Origin: Cupriavidus necator N-1
GTDB taxonomy: Bacteria; Pseudomonadota; Gammaproteobacteria; Burkholderiales; Burkholderiaceae
Direction: 5' to 3'
Assembly (NCBI RefSeq): GCF_000219215.1
Contig: NC_015726.1
Location: 2,108,001-2,172,000 of the forward strand
Length of the DNA: 64,000 bases
Shown: piece by piece, positions 27,932 through 34,762 of the stretch
Numbering within the stretch: position 1 is the first letter of the stretch
Layout: each line of letters begins with the position of its first letter
The notes under the pieces: generated by a model
The model's database searches: none
Told to the model about the DNA's origin: nothing
The model's input: only the letters and a program-made list of their open reading frames with translations
Program-made: the position numbers and the translations under genes

Positions 27932-29287
27932 TTAGTGCATCAGATTGGCGTGGGCATCCGCCGCGGCGGCGATGCGTGCGCGTAGCGGGGTTTCATCCCG
28001 GCTCGCCGGCACCGCATCGGCTTCGTCATCGAGCTTGCCGTCCAGTGCATCGGCCAGTTGCCGGCGATCCACCGCCCCCACCCATCGTGCAATGGCCAGT
28101 GTGCCCACGGCATTGCCGATCGTGTTGGTGATGGCACGCGCCTCGGACATGAAGCGATCGACACCGAGCAGCAGCACCATGCCGGCAACCGGGATCTTGC
28201 CCAGCGACGCCAGCGTTGCCGCCAGCGTGATAAAGCCGGAGCCGGTCACGCCCGCCGAACCCTTGGAGGTCAGCAGCAGCACGCCAAGCACCACCAGTTG
28301 GTCCGTCATGGTCAGCGGCGTATTGGTCGCCTGGGCCACGAAGATCGCGGCCATGGTGTAGTAGATGCACTGCCCGTCCGGGTTGAAGGTCAGGCCGGAA
28401 GGCACGACCAGCCCCACCACTGGCTTGCTGACGCCGGCGTTTTCCAGCTTGCGCATCAGCTGCGGCACCACCGACTCCGACGAGCTGGTGCCGAGCACGG
28501 TGAACAGCTCATCGCGGATGTACTTCAGGAACTTCCACAGGCTGAATCCGGACAGCCGGGCCACGCCCCCCAGCACGATCACCACGAACAGGAAGCAGGT
28601 GATGTACATCGTGCCCATCAGCTTGCCCAGCGAGACCACCGAGCCCAGGCCGTATTTGCCCACGGTAAAGGCCATGGCGCCGAACGCCGCGATCGGCGCC
28701 AGCCGCATAATCATCCCCACGACAGTGAAGATGCCGTGCGTAAAGGAATCCAGGAAATCCACCACCGGCCTGGCGCGCGCCCCGATATGCGACAACGCAA
28801 TGCCGAACAACGTGGCAAAGACCAGGATCTGTAGGATGTCGTTCTTGGCCAGCGCGTCGACGATGCTGGTCGGCACCAGGTTCATCATAAAGTCGATGAA
28901 CGTGTGCGGTTTCTCCGCGGCATGCGTGTAGCTGGCGATGGCCTTGGTGTCCAGGTGCGCCGGATCGATATTCATGCCATGGCCCGGCTGGACCACGTTG
29001 ACGACGACTAGGCCCAGGGCCAGCGCAAACGTCGACAACACCTCAAAGTAGATCAGGGCCCGCACGCCGACGCGGCCGAGCTCCTTCATGTTCTCCATGC
29101 GCGCGATGCCGAGCACCACCGTCGCAAAGATGATGGGCGCGAACACCATCTTGATCAGCTTGATGAACACGTCGCCAAGCGGCTTCAGGTCACTCGCGAT
29201 ATCGGGCGCCCACACGCCCAGGGCAACGCCGGCGCCAACGCCTAGCAATACCTGGACATAGAGCTTGCCAAGCAGCCTATGAATCAT
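27932..29287 (-). CDS. dctA: C4-dicarboxylate transporter DctA
   Basis: 451 residues of the glutamate/dicarboxylate:cation symporter family. Signature parts are GTSSSESVVPQLM, GLVVPSGLTFNPDG (unwound TM7 region), and TSKGSAGVTGSGF (hairpin 2). DctA imports succinate, fumarate, malate and similar acids; in this cluster tartrate is the likely cargo, taking the place of the ttuB transporter of Agrobacterium. The ATG has AGGAG upstream. A 149-nt gap separates it from ttuC and contains a short palindrome (CCCGGCC-T-GGCCGGG). Confidence 0.93.
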   Translation of the reverse strand: MIHRLLGKLYVQVLLGVGAGVALGVWAPDIASDLKPLGDVFIKLIKMVFAPIIFATVVLGIARMENMKELGRVGVRALIYFEVLSTFALALGLVVVNVVQPGHGMNIDPAHLDTKAIASYTHAAEKPHTFIDFMMNLVPTSIVDALAKNDILQILVFATLFGIALSHIGARARPVVDFLDSFTHGIFTVVGMIMRLAPIAAFGAMAFTVGKYGLGSVVSLGKLMGTMYITCFLFVVIVLGGVARLSGFSLWKFLKYIRDELFTVLGTSSSESVVPQLMRKLENAGVSKPVVGLVVPSGLTFNPDGQCIYYTMAAIFVAQATNTPLTMTDQLVVLGVLLLTSKGSAGVTGSGFITLAATLASLGKIPVAGMVLLLGVDRFMSEARAITNTIGNAVGTLAIARWVGAVDRRQLADALDGKLDDEADAVPASRDETPLRARIAAAADAHANLMH

Positions 29288-29436
29288 TGCTGTCTCCTGC
29301 TGTGTCTTTAAGGCAAAGCGCTCCCCGGCGCAGCTCTCAACGGCTGCTCGTCATGCTCGGAAGGCTGTACGGGCCGTGCAGGCCCGCAGGATGCGCCCCG
29401 GCCTGGCCGGGACGCGCGGCTGGCGTGGCCTGGCGC

Positions 29437-30525
29437 TCAGGCCGCCTTCGCCTGCTTGCCGGCGGCGAGGAGGTCGCACACGGCCTTGGTCACTTCAGCG
29501 GTGGTCGCCTTGCCGCCCAGGTCGCCGGTATGCAGCGCCGGGTTGGCGGTCACGGCTTCGACGGCCTGCATCACGCGCTGCGCCGCCTCGTTCTCGCCAA
29601 GGTGTTCCAGCAGCATGACCACCGACCAGAAGGTGCCGACCGGGTTGGCCAGGCCTTTGCCCATGATGTCAAAGGCCGAGCCGTGGATCGGCTCGAACAT
29701 CGACGGATACCGGCGCTCCGGATCGATATTGCCGGTCGGGGCGATGCCCAGGCTGCCGGCCAGCGCCGCGGCCAAGTCGCTCAGGATGTCGGCATGCAGG
29801 TTGGTGGCGACGATGGTGTCCAGCGACGCCGGACGGTTCACCATACGCGCCGTGGCCGCATCGACCAGTTCCTTGTCCCAGGTGACGTCCGGGAATTCCC
29901 TGGCCACCTGCACAGCAACTTCGTCCCACATCACCATGGCGTGGCGCTGCGCGTTGGACTTGGTGATCACCGTCAGCAGCTTGCGGGGACGCGACTGGGC
30001 CAGCTTGAAGGCAAAGCGCAGGATGCGCTCCACCCCCACGCGGGTCATCATGCTGACGTCGGTGGCTGCCTCGATCGGGTGGCCCTGGTGCACGCGGCCG
30101 CCCACGCCCGAGTATTCGCCTTCCGAGTTCTCACGCACGATCACCCAGTTCAGGTCCTCCGCGGCACAGCGCTTGAGCGGCGCATCGATGCCGGGTAGGA
30201 TGCGCGTCGGGCGCACGTTGGCGTACTGGTCGAAGCCCTGGCAGATCTTCAGGCGCAGGCCCCACAGGGTGATGTGATCCGGGATATGCGGGTCGCCGGC
30301 CGAGCCGAACAGGATGGCATCCTTGTCGCGCAGCGCGTCCAGGCCGTCGGCCGGCATCATCACGCCGTGCTGGCGATAGTAGTCGCCGCCCCAGTCGAAG
30401 TCTTCGAATTCAAAACGGAAGCCTGCGCCGGCAGACGCCAGTGCCTCCATCACTTCACGGCCGGCCGGCACCACCTCCTTGCCAATGCCATCGCCGGGGA
30501 TCGTTGCAATGCGGTACGTCTTCAT
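29437..30525 (-). CDS. ttuC: Tartrate dehydrogenase / D-malate dehydrogenase
   Basis: 362 residues of the isocitrate/isopropylmalate dehydrogenase superfamily. Visible are IATIPGDGIGKEV, VRENSEGEYSGVGGR, the catalytic lysine region ITKSNAQRHAM and the metal-binding NLHADILSDLAAAL. The length and NSEGEYSGVGG match TtuC/YeaU enzymes, which oxidise tartrate and D-malate with NAD and can decarboxylate tartrate to D-glycerate. It is the first gene of the operon, divergent from a LysR gene. AGGAGA precedes the ATG. Confidence 0.93.
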   Translation of the reverse strand: MKTYRIATIPGDGIGKEVVPAGREVMEALASAGAGFRFEFEDFDWGGDYYRQHGVMMPADGLDALRDKDAILFGSAGDPHIPDHITLWGLRLKICQGFDQYANVRPTRILPGIDAPLKRCAAEDLNWVIVRENSEGEYSGVGGRVHQGHPIEAATDVSMMTRVGVERILRFAFKLAQSRPRKLLTVITKSNAQRHAMVMWDEVAVQVAREFPDVTWDKELVDAATARMVNRPASLDTIVATNLHADILSDLAAALAGSLGIAPTGNIDPERRYPSMFEPIHGSAFDIMGKGLANPVGTFWSVVMLLEHLGENEAAQRVMQAVEAVTANPALHTGDLGGKATTAEVTKAVCDLLAAGKQAKAA

Positions 30526-30604
30526 CTGTGTCTCCTGGTCTGAATCGCGTTGAGTACGTGGAGCGGATTCTGGGCCGTGGACAAGGTATTGGATCGCTTG
30601 TAGA

Positions 30605-30621
30605 GTTAAACCATTCTTAAC
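30605..30621. promoter_or_regulatory. Dyad GTTAA-N7-TTAAC in ttuC/LysR intergenic region
   Basis: A short perfect inverted repeat in an AT-rich stretch, 84 bases upstream of ttuC and 18 bases before the LysR gene. Its spacing fits a LysR-type box (inverted repeat with about 11-13 bases between outer T and A), so it is the best candidate operator for autoregulation and tartrate induction. Confidence 0.55.
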
Positions 30622-30638
30622 CTGAAATTAAAGATGGA

Positions 30639-31562
30639 ATGGCGTCATCGTCCGGTATTCAGCCTTCCGAGCTGGGCTTTTTCACATCAGTCGCCACCGC
30701 AGGCAGCCTGAGCGCGGCCGCACGCGGCCTCGGAATCACAACGGCCGCGGTCAGCAAGCGGCTGGCGCAGATGGAGGCGCGCATCGGCATGCCGCTGGTG
30801 ACGCGCACCACGCGGCGCATGAGCCTGACGCCGGAGGGCGAGGTCTATCTGGAGCACGCACGGCGCATCCTCAGCGACATCGACGACCTGGACCAGATCC
30901 TGACCCGCTCAAAGGGCCGGCCGAGCGGCCTCTTGCGGGTCAATGCCACGCTGGGGTTCGGGCGCATGCATGTGGCGCCAGTGATTTCCGAGTATGTCGC
31001 TGCCTACCCGGAGGTGGACGTCCAGCTCCAGCTCTCCGCCGACCCGCCGCCGCTGACCGAAGACGCCTTCGACGTCTGCATCCGCTTCGGCCAGCCGCCC
31101 GACGCCCGCATCGTGGCCAGGAAGCTGGCGCCGAACCGGCGCCAGCTGTGCGCCTCGCCCAAATACCTGCGCAGCCACGGCACGCCGCATACGCCCGCGG
31201 ACCTGCGCCTGCATAACTGCATCGGCATCCGCCAAGGCAGCGACGCCTATGGCGTATGGCGCCTGACCTCAGGCAAGGGGGTGAAGGCGCGGACCGAATC
31301 GGTCCATGTGCGCGGCAACCTCACCACCAATGACGGCGAAATCGCGGTGAACTGGGCGCTGGAAGGCCACGGCATCGTGATGCGCGCCGAGTGGGATATC
31401 GAGCGATTCCTGCGCAGCGGGCGCCTGGTGCAGGTACTGCCTCAATACGCGACGCCGGAGGCAGACATCTACGCCGTCTACCAGCAGCGGCACCAGCTGT
31501 CGTCCCGGATCCGGCTGTTCGTGGAGTTCCTGGCGGCGAAGTTCAGTGAGTTTGGGAAGTAG
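30639..31562 (+). CDS. LysR-family regulator of tartrate cluster (TtuA-like)
   Basis: 307 residues. Winged-helix N-terminus (LGFFTSVATAGSLSAAARGLG, in part; ITTAAVSKRLAQMEARIG), then an effector domain typical of the CrgA/DsdC-like group (VNATLGFGRMHVAPVISEY, FDVCIRFGQPPDARIVARKLA). It is divergent from ttuC over a 113-nt region holding a GTTAA dyad. Position and family suggest it activates the tartrate operon, as ttuA does in Agrobacterium; the inducer is inferred. Confidence 0.9.
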   Translation: MASSSGIQPSELGFFTSVATAGSLSAAARGLGITTAAVSKRLAQMEARIGMPLVTRTTRRMSLTPEGEVYLEHARRILSDIDDLDQILTRSKGRPSGLLRVNATLGFGRMHVAPVISEYVAAYPEVDVQLQLSADPPPLTEDAFDVCIRFGQPPDARIVARKLAPNRRQLCASPKYLRSHGTPHTPADLRLHNCIGIRQGSDAYGVWRLTSGKGVKARTESVHVRGNLTTNDGEIAVNWALEGHGIVMRAEWDIERFLRSGRLVQVLPQYATPEADIYAVYQQRHQLSSRIRLFVEFLAAKFSEFGK

Positions 31563-31609
31563 CGGCGGCAAGCAGTCAAGCGTTCACGCAGGCGAAAAAA
31601 GCTCAACGC

Positions 31610-32275
31610 CTATTGGCTCTCGATCCACTGAATCGCGAAGCGCATCAGCTCCTTGCCGTTGGGAATATCCAGCTTTTCCTTGATGTTGGCCTGATGTGCC
31701 TCGATGGTCTTGACGCTGCGATTCAGCTTCGCGGCGATCTGGCGGGTGCTGAAGCCGAGTCCGATCAGGTGCAGGACTTCGAATTCCCGTTCCGAAAGGC
31801 TCGCGATCGAGCCCGTCGGTTTTTTTTGAGGAGCCTTCAGGGCCCGCGCCAGCTTTTCATGCATGGCGGCGCTCAGATAGACATTGCCTGCCAGCACCTC
31901 GCGGATGGCGTTCACAATATGCTCCGTGGCCTCGAGTTTCATCAGATACCCGTTGGCGCCTGCCCGCAGTGCGCGTTCGGCAAACAGCGTTTCGTCATGC
32001 ATGCTGAGGACAAGGATTGCCAGCTTTGGATAGTGTTGCCGAAGCGTCTTGACAAGATCCAGGCCGGAATTCGAGTGCAGGCTGAGGTCCACAATGGCCA
32101 TGTCAGGCTGGCAGGTCATCAACGCCAGCGCATCTTCGGCACTGCTGGCCGCACAGCAGACGTGCAGGTCCTCATGCAGATTCAGCATTTGGCTTAACCC
32201 CTCCCGGATGATGGGGTGGTCATCCACGATCAGGATCTGGGTCGCGCGGCCCGGGCTAGATGACTGCTGTTGCAT
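31610..32275 (-). CDS. NarL/FixJ-type response regulator
   Basis: 221 residues from the ATG at 32275. The receiver domain has the acidic pair D18-D19, phosphoacceptor D63 (MAIVDLSLHS) and the switch Ser/Lys region, followed by a LuxR-type HTH (SLSEREFEVLHLIGLGFSTR, then VKTIEAHQANIKEKL). Its start lies 20 nt inside the end of the upstream histidine kinase gene, so the two are translationally coupled. Targets are unknown; the adjacent exported repeat protein is one candidate. Confidence 0.93.
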   Translation of the reverse strand: MQQQSSSPGRATQILIVDDHPIIREGLSQMLNLHEDLHVCCAASSAEDALALMTCQPDMAIVDLSLHSNSGLDLVKTLRQHYPKLAILVLSMHDETLFAERALRAGANGYLMKLEATEHIVNAIREVLAGNVYLSAAMHEKLARALKAPQKKPTGSIASLSEREFEVLHLIGLGFSTRQIAAKLNRSVKTIEAHQANIKEKLDIPNGKELMRFAIQWIESQ

Positions 32276-33926
32276 GGCCCGGACTCTCTGGTATCGGATA
32301 GCTGATGGCAACCGTGGTGCCACCCAGAGCATTGCGGGTGATCGTGCAGGAGCCGCCCAGGAGGCTTGCCCGGTGACGCAGGTTGTGAAGACCCAGCCCC
32401 GAAGCACGCTCCATTTTTTCCGGGTCGACCCCCACCCCATCGTCACTGATGGAAAGGCGCTGCATTCCGCCTTCGCGCTCGAGGTCGATCCCGATGTGGT
32501 GTCCCTGGCTATATTTCAGCGCATTATTCACGGCTTCCTGTGCTGCACGGTAAAGGTTGATCTGCATCGGCGGATCCAGCAAGTCCACGTCTGACCCGAT
32601 GCGCAGCGTGCAGTCTATGCCGTCCAGTGCGCAGGTCGTCTGCGCCAGGCCTTGCAGTGCGACCGCAAGGCCACCCGATTCCATGGCGACCGGGTCCAGG
32701 CCATGGGCAATCTTGCGAGTCATCAAGGACGCCTGATTCACCAGTCCGACGATGGTAGCCGCGTCCGCGGCAGCCGGGTGGCCATACTTCTGCAGTGTTT
32801 GATTCAAGGTGGCGCAGTAGAAGCCCAGGCTGGTGAGGTGCTGCCCGAGGCCGTCATGCAGTTCCCGGCCGATGAGCCTCTGCTGCTGATCGCCGATCCG
32901 GATCAGTTCCGCTTCCAGCAGACGACGACGCGCCATCTCCTGCTTCAGCTCATGGTTTGCCCGCTCCAGGTCCCGGGTTCGCTCCTGCACGCGCCGCTCC
33001 AGTTCGATGTGGGATGCCTGCAGCAGGCGATGAACGCGCTTCTCCTGGGCATGTGCCGCCACCAGCAGCAGCCCGGTTACTGCCACGACGTTCGCGAAGG
33101 CGCACCATCTCACAAGGCTATCCACTGGAGACTCGGCGGCAAAGGGACCGGTGCCGTTCGTGGTGCCCCAGATGGCCACGATCGAGACCATCAGAGTTGC
33201 GAAGGTGGTGCCCAGATGATCGAAGCGCAGAGCCGCCCAGATAATGAACGGAAGAATCGCCAGGGCTGAAGGATAGTAGCCGTGCCCGGCAAGTTCGGGA
33301 GCGCCGAAGATGAGGTAACTTGCCCAGAGGATGGCAACCGCCAGTCCGCACGCTTCCACGGCCTGCTTTGCGGAGTGCACAGGGCCAGGACTCGCAAGCA
33401 AGCTGAGCAGGGGCGGCGCCACCACCAGCACCCCCATCATGTCACCGAGCCACCATTCCAGGACTGCTTTGCCGTACTCGGAAGCCGACACCCGGCCCGC
33501 TTCAAAGAGGGCGGTCGCGCCAATCAGGGCACTCACTGCCGTGCTGACCGCCGCAGCCAGGATGACGAAGGCCAACACGTCCCTGATGCGGTCGAGGGTG
33601 ATCTGGAATCGGGCCACGCGCGTCAACAACAACGTGGCCGTCAGGGCTGCAGCCGTCGCGCCGAAGCCAATCAGCGCCGCCATTGGCAGTGGCACGCCGA
33701 CCGACATATTGGCAAGAAAGGAGCCAATGGCAATTCCGGGGGCGGCTGCGAAGCCCATGACAAGGAGCGCAACGAGGGCGATGCCGCTGGAAGGCCACAC
33801 CAGAGACACTGCACCGCCCACTACTGCATAAGCCAGTCCCAGCCTTGCACTTGCGAAATACGCCAAAGCGACAAATCCGGTATAGACGAAAAGTCTGAGC
33901 CTTAAATTGCGCGGGATAATAAACAT
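32256..33926 (-). CDS. MASE1-domain sensor histidine kinase
   Basis: 556 residues from the ATG at 33926. About eight hydrophobic segments form an N-terminal MASE1 sensor (YFASARLGLAYAVVGGAVSLVWPSSGIALVALL, in parts). A coiled coil (LERRVQERTRDLERANHELK) leads into a HisKA_3 dimerisation domain with the phospho-His in RELHDGLGQHL, then an HATPase with N-box NALKYSQG, DDGVGVD and GLGLHNLRHRA. A GTG at 33962 would add 12 residues. MASE1 ligands are not known. It pairs with the following response regulator. Confidence 0.92.
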   Translation of the reverse strand: MFIIPRNLRLRLFVYTGFVALAYFASARLGLAYAVVGGAVSLVWPSSGIALVALLVMGFAAAPGIAIGSFLANMSVGVPLPMAALIGFGATAAALTATLLLTRVARFQITLDRIRDVLAFVILAAAVSTAVSALIGATALFEAGRVSASEYGKAVLEWWLGDMMGVLVVAPPLLSLLASPGPVHSAKQAVEACGLAVAILWASYLIFGAPELAGHGYYPSALAILPFIIWAALRFDHLGTTFATLMVSIVAIWGTTNGTGPFAAESPVDSLVRWCAFANVVAVTGLLLVAAHAQEKRVHRLLQASHIELERRVQERTRDLERANHELKQEMARRRLLEAELIRIGDQQQRLIGRELHDGLGQHLTSLGFYCATLNQTLQKYGHPAAADAATIVGLVNQASLMTRKIAHGLDPVAMESGGLAVALQGLAQTTCALDGIDCTLRIGSDVDLLDPPMQINLYRAAQEAVNNALKYSQGHHIGIDLEREGGMQRLSISDDGVGVDPEKMERASGLGLHNLRHRASLLGGSCTITRNALGGTTVAISYPIPESPGHATAVI

Positions 33927-34197
33927 TGTTCGCTTCAAATCCTCGGGAACAGACACTGTCACAGCCAGTCATTTCTATCGTTAAGCGGAATGACGACACT
34001 CTTGCGAAAGTGAATGTTCCATGCAGCTGCGGCAAATCACGAGCCTGCACCGAATCGATGCAAGGCGAAGTGCTGCAAAACCATGGTGCCGCAACACTAC
34101 TATGAATCTACTTCAGAACTCCCCCGCGCGGTAAGCGTGGCCGGACGGATTCGATCGCCACCGTGCAGTAATGCAGGGTGAGTCTTCCTTGCCGACC

Positions 34198-34218
34198 GGC
34201 TAGGGCAATCCCCTAGCC
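34198..34218. promoter_or_regulatory. Perfect 8-bp inverted repeat, candidate operator
   Basis: GGCTAGGG-CAATC-CCCTAGCC in the 436-bp region between the divergent histidine kinase gene and the exported repeat-protein gene. The rest of that region has no gene and is AT-richer near the repeat-protein start. No T-run follows, so an operator or protein-binding site is more likely than a terminator. Confidence 0.55.
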
Positions 34219-34362
34219 TCTTTTCGGAAAAAAGCCTTATTCATATGCTTGCTGTCAGGGCCTACATTTCATTGCACTTGTGCGAAGTTGCGACCCTCAA
34301 GCTGAAGCGAAAGAAGAATCGTTTCGGTGTTTTTGCAACGACCTGAAATGGAGGTAAGAAAA

Positions 34363-34581
34363 ATGATAAAGACAGTCATACTGCTCGCTGCGGCGAGTGC
34401 GGCGCTTAGTGCCGGAATTGCCTATGCCGGCATCGGGGCGCGGGATGTCTACACTGACGGCGCCAGCACGATGGGGCCGCGAGACCCATATTCCGATGGG
34501 GGGAAGACCACAAAATTTGACGTCTATTCAGATGGGGCGAAAGTCACGGATAGACGCGACGCGTTCACCGATGGCGCATGA
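34363..34581 (+). CDS. Small exported protein with four DxYSDG repeats
   Basis: 72 residues from the ATG at 34363, with GGAGG nine bases upstream. A signal peptide (about residues 1-22, ending AYA) is followed by a mature part of about 50 residues made of four repeats: DVYTDGA (28-34), DPYSDGG (41-47), DVYSDGA (53-59), DAFTDGA (66-72), spaced 12-13 residues apart with basic linkers. The consensus D-x-(Y/F)-(S/T)-D-G-(A/G) places two Asp per repeat, which could bind cations; that is inference. It has no cysteine. I recall similar repeats in hypothetical proteins of Burkholderiaceae but no known function. A strong terminator follows, so it is a single-gene transcript. Confidence 0.85.
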   Translation: MIKTVILLAAASAALSAGIAYAGIGARDVYTDGASTMGPRDPYSDGGKTTKFDVYSDGAKVTDRRDAFTDGA

Positions 34582-34694
34582 ATCACCAACCGCGATCGAC
34601 TCGTTGGCGACAGCATGTAAGGAATTACAGAAAAAAGTCCCCTGAAAAAAAATACGTGTCCGGCACTCAGCCTCCTCGGCCATAAACCAGCAAC

Positions 34695-34728
34695 TCCCCC
34701 GAGTCACAGCCTCGGGGGATTTTTTTTG
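34695..34728 (+). terminator. Strong rho-independent terminator
   Basis: Stem TCCCCCGAG / CTCGGGGGA with a 7-nt loop, followed by nine T residues. It ends the small repeat-protein transcript, 114 bases after its stop codon. Confidence 0.9.
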
Positions 34729-34762
34729 CAGGGAGCGGAGCGGCATCGCTCAAGCAGATCAG

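Noticed and set aside
34436..34581. Possible CRISPR-like or DNA tandem repeat in the small repeat protein
   Set aside because: The repeat is at protein level; the DNA units differ at many positions and are too short and too few for an array.
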